Origin: JBMNSK01 sp050945155
GTDB lineage: Bacteria > Actinomycetota > Coriobacteriia > Coriobacteriales > Eggerthellaceae
Direction: 5' to 3'
DNA: 64,000 nt
Assembly (NCBI GenBank): GCA_050945155.1
Contig: JBMNSK010000003.1
Coordinates: 1 to 64,000 of the forward strand
Below the pieces are notes generated by a model. That model worked only from the letters and a program-made list of their open reading frames with translations. It ran no database searches and had not been told where the DNA came from. Position numbers and translations under genes: made by a program. Below are positions 12,001 through 20,700 of this stretch, one piece after another (the first letter of the stretch is position 1; the number at the start of each line of letters is the position of its first letter).

Positions 12001-14578
12001 ATACACGGTACGTCACTATCGCGTTCGCGCAGACGGCACAACCGTTATTGTTGAGCCGCTTTTGGCAGAAGATATTCTGGAGGGAACAACTGATTCAGTT
12101 GCAACTGCTATGCCAAAGGATTTGGCAGGCTTTAGCTATGCACAAGGCTTTAAGTCAGGTACTTGGCAAGAGATCATCACCGGGGTTATTGCAGGAGACG
12201 GAAGCTTAGTCTTAAAGCTTTTCTACCTTGATCGCACCGATACGGTATACAAAATTGAGCACTACAAGGTGGCTCGTGATGGCAGCTCTCGTTTGGCTGA
12301 TACCGATACCTTACAAGGAGAAACACTTACTGAGGTAAGTGCTGCTGCCTATCATAAACACTATGCAGGGTATCAGTATGTAGAAAGCTACGATGGGTCT
12401 GCTGCAAGCGTATCTAGCATAGAGTCAGGCACCATTGCTGCCGACGGAAGCTTAGTTTTGATGCTTTACTACTTAGCAGACAACGATGTGCCCTATGTAG
12501 TTGAGCACTGGATGGTAACAGCTGACGGTAAGGTCTTTGATACACCCGAAAAGATTACGCGCTACATAGGCGAAACCGACCAGGTTGTTTCTGCAGCCGA
12601 TAAAATTGAGTCATTTAAGAACCGCCAATATATCGCAGGCTTTGATGATCATATTGGTCATTCTGAAATCATGACTGGCACCGTTGCTGCCGACGGAAGC
12701 CTGGTACTTCGTCTGTACTACCGAGTATCTACCATCACAATTGTCTTTGATCCAAATGGTGGTGCATGGACCAGCAGCGATTTGTCAGGTGAATACGGAA
12801 TTGGTTTGACCTCTACGCTTCCTAGTGGAGAAGCTGTCCATCGCAATAGATATACGCTTAAAGGTTGGTCAGAAAACCCAGATGCTAAAACTCCTGACTA
12901 TGATGCAGGAGCAAGCTGGATTGTTCCTAACACACCAACCACGCTTTATGCAATCTGGACTCCAGATGCACGTGAGCTTCGATTCGATGCAAACGACAGC
13001 ACCGATTATCCGGTCAAAGACATCAATGCCGTACCTTCAGTTATGGGTGTAACAGACGGTGAAGTAACCATTCCTTCTACGGTTTACTATCGTCCTGGTT
13101 GGAAGTTTATTAGCTGGAACACCAAAGCTGACGGTAGCGGCCAGACCTATCGTGTTGGCGATACTTACCTTATGAGCGCAGACCTTACCGGAGAAAGCAC
13201 CAATACACTCTTTGCTCTTTGGGAACAGATTATTTATACCGTTGAATATTACGGCACCTATGACGATCCAAACGGTCCACAGCCTCCGTCAAAGCCAACC
13301 AAGGTAACCGGCGTTATGTTTAGCAAGAGCTTAGGCTTAAACGATATCGTTGAAGTCCTAGACCCCTATATCCGTCGTGGCTATACCTTTAACGGCTGGC
13401 TTTACAACGACACGCCACTTACCGCAGCTATAAGCCTTCGCGAGTTTTTGGGTGATACCTCACTAGAGGGTACCGTTATTCGCTTCACCGCCGATTGGCG
13501 TGTTAAGTACTATACGGTTGTTTACTATAAAGACGAAAAGGTAAAAGATACTTCGCTTATCTTTGCGTGGGATCAAAGTGCTTTCTCTGAGCAAGAGGGA
13601 ACCGGTGGTAAAGCAACAAGCATTTCTGAGCGTTCTTTAAGCAAGAAAGGCTATAGCTTTATGGGCTGGACCAACACGCTTGGTAGCGACGGCATGAAGC
13701 TTACCCTTTCCACTATTTATGCTGATCTTGTTGGCTATGACGATACGGTACTTACGGTTAACGTGTATGCAGACTTTTCTGCATTGGTTTATAAGATTAA
13801 CTACGACACGCGTGGCGGTAAGCTTTCGGGCAATCCTTATAATACGTTTACTTGGAATCAGAAAAACCTTATTCCTGAAGATCCTACGTGGGATAAGACT
13901 CATGAGTTTGTTGGCTGGTATTCTCGCCTGAATAGTAAGGGCCTTCCTACCGGAGCTAAGGTTACTGCATCCAAATCAATGGCTGCTCTTGCAGGCAGCA
14001 AACCCGACGTTCTTGAGTGGACGCTTTATGCAAAGTGGAAAGAAATAGCTATTCCTGCAGTTATTACCTTTGATGAAGGCGTTAAGTCTAGCGAACGTGA
14101 CTCAGTTACTGGCATGCCAGAGACTATGAACACAAGCTTAAATAAGAAAGTTACGTTAGCTGCACCATCACGTACAGGCTATGTCTTTAAGGGCTGGTCA
14201 ACAAGGAAGAACAAAGCCGAATACATCGTTGCAAGTCCAGAAACATCAATGGTCTATACGGTAACTTCAACTCGTGTCAAGCTGTATGCAATCTGGGAAA
14301 AGGCCCAAACTTTAAGGACAGTGCAGCCGGTAAGCTTTGCAAGTCTTTCTGTGGTTACCTCCGATGGTTCTCTAGATACAGAAAACACGCAAGTAGTTGC
14401 AAGTGCTGCCTTAACCGCCTCGTCAAATACAGCAAGCCACACACAAACAAAAACTACCTCTGGTAGCACGAGTGATATAGCACAAACACTTATGCAGACA
14501 GCCAGCGAAGGTATTACCTGTGCACTGTCTGCAACCGACAGCCCTTTAGAGGTTTCTGGGATAAAGAGAACGGCATGA
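1..14578 (+). CDS. Giant InlB B-repeat (Flg_new) surface protein, 5' partial
   Basis: The reading frame is open through the left edge: the first whole codon is at base 2, and the ATG at 86 is internal. The residues around 86 (LEELDISGWDMS, then GCSSLKKL) match a DUF285/BspA-like surface repeat, so the real start lies upstream. The visible 4,858 residues then consist of about 50 beta-grasp Listeria-Bacteroides repeats, each with a GGxGS or DPNGG strand, a GY.F.GW core and an LYA.W or FTA.W end. A block at about 10960-12730 carries five MucBP-like units ending in SLVLKLFY or variants. Such repeats form long stalks in adhesins of gut and oral bacteria. The C-terminus ends in a Ser/Thr-rich stretch without LPXTG, hydrophobic helix or basic tail, so it is not obviously sortase-anchored. 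Ligand and function are unknown. The family call is sure; adhesion is inference. Confidence 0.9.
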   Translation, partial: DPKSGNQKHHGPFDWCTSLEELDISGWDMSAATANTNLLAGCSSLKKLVSGSKCVLINSDLPGVANAPGRYKLTLVSDDSDLQVGQIVSPSTLCSFYSELASGEDNGHGTATWEWVRGTTIHFNPNASGTLGSMPDIFLERGEAYTLPTQDPDATVDNYDHNVFFRDGYWLRWWNTKASAPGQNRDTEYEAGSEFYAPDLTSEITLYAVWVRRVKAIAIFEPGSEDNVSGTTDSILDKWAGDDIVVSDNGYTRVGYDFIGWLLQVDNKYHYPQESYQLTDTQKYEGVWTNPETGESFQVVYHRFVAQWKQKSGFSLDYDLKGGSIAYNGSTVKTLPSKTNISWESTNLLPSGTPTRKGYTFDGWYYTLNDQNYKASNNTRYRDIAELNDNINAGLILWALWSEAPVGLTFESANSSQGLVYNPATDADVTNFFEQVDSLSGISQGSTAHAKTGYHFAYWLESRTNTRIYTAILTGAQVKGVAYINGIYVSTTFTAFFEPNTYTVHYDLNGATGSLDDQSFTYNKADYLAKATGTISRKGYAFVNWNTVKNPTSDNPGTSYKDAAWVSNLSSVDGATVILYAQWRELTGTMTFYAEKGGVLTKPNGQTTSQWTQTYGFATGTIEHATPTPNKGYHFVGWYDGSSTALISNDINWDPVRGDDGLWPSVARYIARFAPNTYTIHYDVAGGSGSIADQAMTYDERGRLAAVHDDPETEEVTGISRTGYTFKRWVQTLADNTKAYFDDMAWVLNLTDVDNSVVTLVAEWEPITYTVVFNAGIDGATGSVLAPAVNNRQTYHYGELAALAKNDFARNGYIFRGWATSLNGSKVYDDCQDVINLTTVQGGEILLFGVWEKNHYTVTFENPEVDESDATKPRGEISSADPQNIIYLGHATNPQTNASSNKYKFGYWSYTITLDDGSTLEGTTTEPSAIDIEGTTVFVAHWVARSFSVSYEPGEHGNFASGSSGYTYFSNLTWSSKVPAYDGGLDTAATNNKNLGNPKAKTGWRFLYWQWKDINGNILRSDQTALPQYISDYFSGTEVLTEGEIVFTAVFDSRTQALAFDLNGGFELIKDSCASRAYPTGDPVVLPDETMVRNYGYTLVGWSLKPSGPAIYKPGQTIAMFGVNTTLYAIWQARTYAVYFDTTGGSFDNGHGPLNSDNKRTGVHWVDKQLLKDIPDPVKPGFTFMGWYEVLGGGYDVAKVSNAMAFEGIAPLGSDGIRIDAEGTVATLYAKWKELISTIKYIAVISDPTSPTGFREKPDAGKLSQTKESILRTSGTPAGSVASPNKGFDFIKWVDANGNEVHFERLYRIEDDGAGNQTIVWLDEWELVPTKEAYDAYAGKFNMWANPTIFYAVFYAHTYTINFDPNGGTGSIDPMHAQCGETYNLPYNIDPVTARSKIEREGYNFLGWNTSPDGLGTDYEDGQAVTNLVTDDGGAITLYAMWQPGTFTLTFDSNGANMEAIRRYYDAGDKLYLLKNTVFKRTGYTFGGWCTEASGKGAPVYKPSALYTMPGHNTTMYAVWIPINYTIAFEPGAPNVKGSMDKISTVYDKETVLPEANYKRTGYDFAGWALSVGGTVKYLDGDTVSKLTSINNATVTLFAIWAPRSNLVSFVTSNPDRGTVIAANQHVLTGSSPDMTAVSATPKDGYGLLCWMYRTTLEDDEGTVLSSAVFDPSTFEILGPTVFTAIWGKLPAVIYLPGVHGDFELAELGKTLFEELTPGQTPPAFAGKTDDKGRPLGTSPWVFVGWRSVADGKLYSPDKLPVVSDGADIYVAEWTAKGNITEDLNFVIGDEAHWTDDNTSEARTTEYDADTKIKLPDAKAISRPGWQLLGWGTSADGSAYWAPGADYIVPASNTTLYAIWSQYIYTIVYDTEGGTYFENKDGVTWRETNILPNAPPTRPGFYFGGWFSGENGTGTKLTDESALCDFAGSDAPREITIYALLVPERADLHYVVSPDGSGTLTVEVEIVNAGDGKPAGTTAKANPGWHFKGWYDKAEGGRLLSRNLSFIPSKSAAGVWFAGTTWYAIFEANTYTVHFDPNGGTGAPDNQTLTYAKSEPLTRATNISKSGCKFLGWNSDKDKADAGEVVYADGAAVTSLAPEGTITLYAVWQVVGYTLAYDPNGGKGEIDKSLTNTYHMVGSDVVLASETDAAVFTRKGYHQTGWDTKPGIVDGDPEYAFGATATMPNSIFVLYAHWVPNTYVLHFDKAGAQGGTHPDEGKVLKYNEAYTLPGIVDSENNSIYTYVGHRFRGWHIDGEDSDDISSSGYYEPGTVVSGLLSVWGGTITLRADWEEIRVGIVWKSDDETKGTVAGRLNAIMWGDTIPNASSNPVIISPVAHMRLSGWTYVMIEDSGEVEGHLDPNGIYGFKVLGPVTFIAHWTDAFVIEYVMGISGHGNFTEGVEGRTKFSHAVANSGVPAYNGETYDTGLPRAQDGWRFAGWYCEATGQYYYAANISSMVEATSDLVFTALWEKADYYVRFDVNKPADSLKSWGTMVDQGMTFGKTMALEQNNYACTGYTFVGWNTQANGSGTSYLDMQDFLLDSGSTGQIVMLYAQWLRRAYVVQIGNQDTEHGSVTGSDKYLVQQVGYRGNPNEGDIKTTPGLTPETYVNKWRLWGWRWSFTLDDGSVYEGTTAGALHNVEVFGAGRILAIWEHLYDIKYTKGAHGTFTENVEGKTTFTNKSVGTSIPAYAGETNLSGKPTGEDGWVFFGWLTNDGRTFSTWPSYISPTTITMPEGGLILTAQWVKDNSQFIFDPNGGKEVGHQLQTITAATYSQVALPTTGDVERGGYKLLGWAITPDGSVYTDAAGNVYNAGATVLMLPGETTLYAVWEEIWIYVGFDWKNREIANEGSIYSPDGIGSGPRFDGTYYMSVGQASGRCVSWHRHGLDITSSSKDTPYAIGASPMPGYHLLHWVDEQGTIYSTDYIFQIFREADGLYHSHTYYAQFTENDDVIYTFTPNDPVAGWVNRASDPVAPATGTALGSTAHARRGYKFVHWIDENGSVVSTSATFVPSREAAAGNIYVGHSYTAVFAEADVSFSVEYWFQNSDGKYLRDDNVTISDLKAPTGARVTITEDGVLTIVAKDGTTSTLGNTYVITRTGWTFDPEISLLSGVVLANGQLVLRLNYDLNRHTVTYEYTGDVPAGAPALPKASTHYYNTAVELADTLSMKGYEFIGWRVPDGVRITVNASGKRIFRMLDQDIVITASWNAKTYDISFVIADEDTSKGTLVDNRPLTSGTFGEKVSYRDENNNPYVVVTPSDSSAWILAGWKWSQTDDDGVVTSGITVNPADITVGGTIVFTAVWGKVSSVAYLPGDHGDFSADVENKTYFETEVGSALPQYAGETDDSGNPRAKTGYEFVCWMWTDSSGAVHYSNTESLPLTVQEMLRFTAVWRGIENSFVIDLAGGALGSDQTSVDGTYRTDDKITLPGSSYANRPGYHAAGFSKNPPSGTYQKDYDLDSVFIMPAEGVTLYIYWEEDDPVRIVYVAGDGGNVEPTVDWVAPKTGIPQGSTATPKKGYHFIHWIDAKGNEVSLDKTFIPTLADGAVWVNGTTFTAVFAEDDPVTITYEINIKGAGTLSLTSESIAPATGRPKGSTATANKGFKFLGWYDTKGNIMTFVDENGDTLSYNEQMPSFVPPFIDGAYEMATYIAMFEGGDTDYVVEYWLLDLDGKPASVVREQHTGKAGDSVAAEVKDIQGYVYHAGYTYTDGTIEIATGTIAGDGSLVLKLFYDPGNVNINYVLDASRKETWKAGSDTFSGSKRVTSETTMPGATDVSRPGYTLVGWNTNKDAAEAGTVEYPLDLSASPWKLLIPTFDLTFYPVWLANTDTPYTVEHWLVDSKGNASRVDSDTESHTGTTDTTANATKKTYTGYKYVDSYTNAANETVQSILSGNINGDGSLVLKLFYQVLARTINYDPNGGVWGGDKTAPVDTAYANETLKLPQEGSDQGQVSRPGYNLVGFSDGISRDKDGNLIVFSGDIALPAYDGDVITFTAVWQARNDTKYTVRHYRVRADGTTVIVEPLLAEDILEGTTDSVATAMPKDLAGFSYAQGFKSGTWQEIITGVIAGDGSLVLKLFYLDRTDTVYKIEHYKVARDGSSRLADTDTLQGETLTEVSAAAYHKHYAGYQYVESYDGSAASVSSIESGTIAADGSLVLMLYYLADNDVPYVVEHWMVTADGKVFDTPEKITRYIGETDQVVSAADKIESFKNRQYIAGFDDHIGHSEIMTGTVAADGSLVLRLYYRVSTITIVFDPNGGAWTSSDLSGEYGIGLTSTLPSGEAVHRNRYTLKGWSENPDAKTPDYDAGASWIVPNTPTTLYAIWTPDARELRFDANDSTDYPVKDINAVPSVMGVTDGEVTIPSTVYYRPGWKFISWNTKADGSGQTYRVGDTYLMSADLTGESTNTLFALWEQIIYTVEYYGTYDDPNGPQPPSKPTKVTGVMFSKSLGLNDIVEVLDPYIRRGYTFNGWLYNDTPLTAAISLREFLGDTSLEGTVIRFTADWRVKYYTVVYYKDEKVKDTSLIFAWDQSAFSEQEGTGGKATSISERSLSKKGYSFMGWTNTLGSDGMKLTLSTIYADLVGYDDTVLTVNVYADFSALVYKINYDTRGGKLSGNPYNTFTWNQKNLIPEDPTWDKTHEFVGWYSRLNSKGLPTGAKVTASKSMAALAGSKPDVLEWTLYAKWKEIAIPAVITFDEGVKSSERDSVTGMPETMNTSLNKKVTLAAPSRTGYVFKGWSTRKNKAEYIVASPETSMVYTVTSTRVKLYAIWEKAQTLRTVQPVSFASLSVVTSDGSLDTENTQVVASAALTASSNTASHTQTKTTSGSTSDIAQTLMQTASEGITCALSATDSPLEVSGIKRTA
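10963..12726 (+). repeat. Block of five MucBP-like protein repeats inside the first giant gene
   Basis: Five units of about 230-240 bases begin with a Y-V-E-Y/H-W pattern and end with GDGSLVLKLFY or close variants (ends near 11188, 11710, 12226, 12475 and 12725). The 3' end of each unit is conserved in DNA as well as protein: the core GACGGAAGCTTAGT recurs with few changes. One InlB B-repeat separates units two and three. Similarity at DNA level suggests recent duplication. Assignment to MucBP is by eye. Confidence 0.6.
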
Positions 14579-14653
14579 TGACCTTGAATAATGGTGGAAA
14601 AATTGTTAAATTGTTGTGTGGACTAGAGGGAAATGATTTTGCTTTCAATACGA

Positions 14654-14700
14654 GGGTGCAAACGGTGACATGGGGGTTCACAAACTGCACCCGTTTGTTT
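14654..14700 (+). terminator. Possible weak terminator between the two giant genes
   Basis: CAAACGG (14659-14665) can pair with CCGTTTG (14691-14697), which is followed by a T-rich stretch. An overlapping alternative pairs GGGTGCA (14654-14660) with TGCACCC (14686-14692). The two pairings share bases and cannot both form as a simple nested stem. The loop is long, so termination strength is uncertain. Confidence 0.35.
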
Positions 14701-14758
14701 GTTGTTTATGAGATGTATTGATTGAACTGCATGTATCGGGTGAAAACGAGGACTGAAA

Positions 14759-17700
14759 ATGGCTTTCCAGAAGCGGAATCAATCTAAAAAGCATCGTCTG
14801 TTACGCCAGTATCGAGGAAAGCACGCCGCAAAAAGAGATTTATCGACAAGCATTATTGCTTGCATGCTCACTGCTGTCATGGTGTTTGCTTTCGTTCCGG
14901 CATCGGCTTTTGGCGAGATTGCAAATCAGTTGGGTATAAATCAAGGGCAAACAGAAGCCCAAGGCGAAACAAATACAGATGGTGCTACAAACACCGATAG
15001 CGGGACGAATACTAATAGCGATTCGGAGAACGCTTCTGGTTCAACTGATAACAATACGGATCAAGGTGCTTCAGCAAAAAAGTTGAACGGCCCACTACGT
15101 GGACCGGCCAGCACACAGAATACCTATACGGTACATATTCGAGGCAATGCCTCCCAATGGGACGGAACGTATGATCAGGTTGTTTATCCTGGCACAGGAC
15201 AGGGCGACCAATATGCGTATACCTCAGAAAACCTCCAGGGATTTGGTACGGATGGCTTTGGTGATCTTTATCCTGGCGAGCAAGATGAGTATTCAATAAC
15301 CATCGCTGGAGATGATGAAAACTGGTTGAATAGCATGCCGACCCCTCAGGTCAAGGGTTTTATCGCTCAGCGATGGATGTATTGGAAATATGTCCAAGAT
15401 ATGAGCGGCAATATTACGCATGACTGCCGCGGTCTTGAATATGATCGCCCGTTGTCCGCCGATACCTTGCCTCAGCTCGGTCATCCAGACCAAGAGCCAA
15501 TTTTTATGACCTATTCACCTCGTCCTTACTATGTGTACTATCTCTACTCGTGGAGTAGCGGAACAACTGATTCAGTTGTTTATTCAACAGAGGGTGTTGA
15601 ATCTCCGAAATACGGCGATAACCTTCCTGACTTAACCACTGCACAGGGTGATCTTTATGAAACCTATGAAGAGGAACTCAATGCAGCTTGGGACGATCCA
15701 GATTTATGCGGTCTTTGGGATGGCGGTTGGATTAACGTTGCAACCGGTAAATACTTCTCTGAACCTTATGGCAGCGATCATACGGTCTGCGATCTCTTTA
15801 AGGAAACAGGCAAAGATACCCCGCAACTCAATGCAGAAGTTCCTGAAAGTTCGAAATTCTATGATGTTATTCACTCCGGCAATTTCGAGGGAAACATCAT
15901 CTTAGTTCCTACCCTTAAGCATCCAGTGACACTTAATGCAAATGTTGCTGGTGTGCAGAACAATAAAACGACGACGCTGCATACGGTGCTGGAAAAGTAC
16001 GATGAAGACTCACTCGGCGATGAATACACCTGCCAGGCATTAGCAAAGTTGCCAAGCAGCGCAAGTGATCTTCCCTCTGACTTCACCAGCGATGCTGCTT
16101 CCGATGCCACTATCGTTGGTTGGTCTACAAGCCCAGATGCTACTTACGATGAAGCAACCGGAAACATTAGCACTCCAGCCGGAAGCACCACGTACTCATT
16201 TGGTGATGACTTCAACTTCCAGTTTGATGGTGTTGCGAATACTGACAATCCGGGATCTATTGACCCTGAGCACCCAGATACTCTTTATGCTGTCTGGAAA
16301 ACCAACTCAGTTCCATCCAACACCGTTACCCTCGATCCTAACGGTGGTACAGCTGGTTCAACGACGACTGTAAGCGCTACTAACGGACAGCCAATGACCG
16401 CAATTGACTCTGCTGGTCTTCCGACGCGCACAGGTTATAGCTTCGACGGTTATTACGATAATGCAACTGCCGGAACGAAGTACTACAACGCCGATGGTAG
16501 TTCCGCTAAAAACTGGGACAAGAACGAAAACACTACACTTTATGCTCATTGGACCGCTAAGACCACCAATGTTTCTCTTAATGAAAATGGTGGCACGGCC
16601 GGCACAACCACAAGCGTTACGGCAACCTATGATCAGGCGATGACCGCAATCGATTCAGGTGCATTACCGACACGTACCGGTTATACGTTCGACGGTTACT
16701 ACGATGATGCAACTGGTGGCACGAAATACTACAACGCCGATGGTAGTTCTGCAGCCACTTGGAATAAAGATGCAGAGACCGCAACCTTATATGCTCATTG
16801 GACCGCTAAGACCACCAACGTTTCCCTTAACGCCAATGGCGGCACGAACGGTTCAACCACTAACGTTACGGCAACTTATGACCAAGCGATGCCGTCCATT
16901 GCCTCGAACGCATTACCGACACGCACTGGTTATGACTTCACCGGATTCTTTGACGCAAGCACTGGTGGGACGAAGTACTACAACGCCGACGGTAGCTCTG
17001 CAGCTACGTGGACTAACGACACTGCAAGCGCCACGCTCTATGCGCAGTGGTCACCGAAGACTTATAACATTACCTATAATCTTAATGGAGGAGAAAACAA
17101 CTCCGCCAACCCAAGCACCTATACACCTGAAGATACGATAACGCTGCAAGCTCCAACAAAAGAGGGCTATATCTTTACTGGTTGGACTGGATCGAACGGT
17201 TCCAGCCCGCAGATTAATCCCGTTATCACGCAGGGAACAACGGGCGATTTGAACTTCACCGCAAACTGGTCACAGGCAACCTATACCGTCAACTTTGTCA
17301 AGAATGCAAGCGATGCGACGGGCACCATGGATGCTCAAACCATTTCGCGCGATCAAGCAACTCAACTGAATGCGAACAATTTCAGTCGTACCGGTTGGAA
17401 GTTTGACAAGTGGACGACGCAAGCTGACGGAAGCGGAACGTCATATGCCGATCAGGCAGCGGTGACGAATCTTGCAGACGTGGGTGGCTCCATTACGCTT
17501 TATGCTCAATGGGTTCGCTCTACTTCAAATGTCACCTTTGATATGAATGGTGGTACCGGCGGCCCGACATCCGGTATTACGGCTACCTACGGTAGCGAGA
17601 TGCCAGCCATCAGCTCTACGCCAACGAAGAACGGCTATGCTTTCGACGGCTTTGTTGATGATTCCGGTACAAAGTATTACAACGCCGATGGTAGTTCCGC

Positions 17701-20700
17701 TAAGAACTGGGATAAAGAAGACGCCACGGTAAGCCTGAAGGCTAAGTGGAATACCGTCGATTACACGATTGAATACAACTTAAACGGGGGCGCACTTGCC
17801 TCTGGTGTGACGAACCCGACTTCTTATACCGTAGAGACCGAAGACTTCACGTTAAACAATCCAACTAAGACCGGCTATGATTTCGCCGGTTGGACAGGTA
17901 CCGACCTCTTGCTTGCAACTAATAATGTAACGGTTGCAAAGGGATCAACGGGTAACAGGTCATATAACGCAACATGGACGGCCCACACATACAACGTAGC
18001 CTTTGATAAAAACTCAAATACGGCTACTGGTTCGGTGTCCACACTAAATTGCACCTACGATACGGAAGCTAACCTTCCAACAGTTGGAAATCAGTATGAC
18101 AATGCATCTGCCTTGCTGAAGAACCCAGGCTATACCTTCATGGGTTGGAATTCTTCGCAGACAGCAGCTAATAACGGAACTGTTGAATATGCAGACGGAG
18201 CTTCAATTAACAATTTGAGCGCCGATAATAACGCAACTATTACGCTGTATGCGGTTTGGCAAGCAAACACATATACCGTGAAGTATCACGCAACGAAACC
18301 GGCAACCGCTACTCCTGATGTATCAGGTACGATGGATGACCAGACGTTGACCTATGGTACGGCTGGCAAGCTTACCAAGAACGCCTTTAGTCTGACTGGT
18401 TATTCGTTCGGTGGATGGGCTACTTCAGAGGGCTCCTCTACGGTTGCTTATTCAGACGAGTACAGCATTGCTACCGGAACTGGTCTTGCTACCACGCCGA
18501 ATGCAACTGTTGATTTGTATCCGGTTTGGACTCCGAGAACAACCACAGCTACGTTCCATGCGAATAACGGCACCACGGATTCGTTCGCGCAAGACATTAC
18601 CTATGATTCAGACGCTGACTTAACCGGGTTGACGCTTCCGACGCGCGAGGGCTATACCCTCGACGGCTTCTATGACCAGGAGACTGGCGGAACAAAGTAT
18701 TATTCCTATGACGGAGCTACCGGTAAGCTGACGGCGACAAAGAAGTGGGATAAGGATGTCGATGCTACCGACTTATATGCTCACTGGACGGCGAATACCT
18801 ACACCGTTAAGTTCGATAAGAACGCCAGCGAAGCAACCGGCACCATGGAAGACCAGACGCTGACTTATGACGATGCAAGCGGGAAACTTACCGCTAATAC
18901 CTTTGAGCGCGAAGGCTATACCTTCAGCGGTTGGTCAACTTCTGCAACTGCAACTGAAGCAACCTATTCAGACCAGGCAGCCAAGCCGAATATTACCGGC
19001 ACCGATGGCGCAACGGTGACGCTTTACGCCGTATGGTCAAAGAACTCATACATCGTTAAATACTTGCCTGGCGACCACGGAACATTCACCACGGCTTCTT
19101 CGCCAGACAACAAGACAGTCTTCTCTCTGCCTTATGGCGACAAGCTTTTGAATGGCTACTATGAAGGCCCGAAGGATGGGTCAGAGCCAATCCATGACTT
19201 CGGATATAGGCACATAGGCTGGAAGTGCGAAGAAACTGGCATCACCTACAAGGGTGAAGTTGGTGCCGGCGACGCGAGCATTGCCGATATGATTAAGCTC
19301 ACCATGCCCGCGCACGATCTTACCTTTACGGCTGTTTGGGAATACGACACCACCTTTGAAGTTTCATATAACTTAGTCTATGGCTCTACGGTCGATTCGA
19401 CGACCTTGCCAGGCTTGAACAGCACACCTGCTCAGTCACCTTCTAACGGCCTTAACGTTGACTGCAATGTTTTCGGTAAAGGCTTAAGTATTGACCACAG
19501 CAGTGATCCAACCTTTATTACTCCGCAGGTAGATGGCTATACCTTTGTTCGCTGGTATTACATCGACCACGAAAATGGCGATCAGAAAGTAACGCTTGAC
19601 CCGCAGACGACTACGGTCGGCACCGTCATTTCGAAGATGGATAAGTCTTCAAGTGATTACCGTAGCCACCGCGCTATGATTTATGCAGAATTCACAGCCA
19701 ACCATCAAGACATCACGTTCCACGCCAACGATGGCACGGATAACACGCACACTCAGACGGACGCTAGCCAGACCACTGGTGCTCAAGTAACGCTCACCAA
19801 GATTGCAGACTTTGGCACTGACGCTTCTAAATTTGTGCGTACCGGTTATACCTTTAAGGGTTGGAACAGCAACGCTGCAGGAACGGGCACCTCATATGAA
19901 GATGGCGCGGCTTATACGCTTGCTGCAAACAACAACGATTTCTATGCGCAGTGGGAAGCCAAGAATTACACCGTTAAATTCCTTGGTGGTGGTGCAACGG
20001 GCGGTTCCATGGCAAACGCTACCTTCACCTATGACGGAACTGGCTACACCAATACTCTTCCAAACAGTGGCTTTACCCGTGACGGATATCGATTCACCGG
20101 CTGGAAAGACACGACGGCAAATAAGACTTACACGGCTGGCACAGATACCTATGCAAACCTCGACGTATCTTCTGCCGACGCGAACAACACCATTGAACTT
20201 ACTGCTCAGTGGCAAAAGGAGGCGACCGTTTCCTTTGACGCTAACGGTGGTACCTTGAATTCCGGAGAGACTGCACCAAGCGCTATAACGCAGGATGCAG
20301 AATCTACCTTCACTCTTCCGGGCAACATATATTCAAAGACCGGCTACTCACAAAACGGCTGGAATACTCGTGCCGACGGAACTGGCACACACTATGACGC
20401 GTCAGCAACGCCAACCTTAAGCGATAACACGACGCTTTACGCAGAGTGGCAGGCAAACAGCAACACTGCCTATTCGATTGACATTTACGAACAACAAGTA
20501 GACGGCAATTATCCGGGAGCTCCTACAAATGTTTTGACAGATGCAAGCTATGTAGGGACTACTGGTACACCCGCAACGGGATACTCAGTAACACCGAGCA
20601 GTGGTTTTGAGCTTGACGAAAACGCCACCGGAACTGATGCTCATCCGATTATTGCAGCTGACGGTTCTACACATGTAAAGCTTTATTACAAACGTAAGGT

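Noticed and set aside
14575..14721. 48-codon open frame overlapping the stop of the first giant gene by ATGA
   Set aside because: No family similarity, no clear ribosome site of its own, and it runs through the likely terminator structure.
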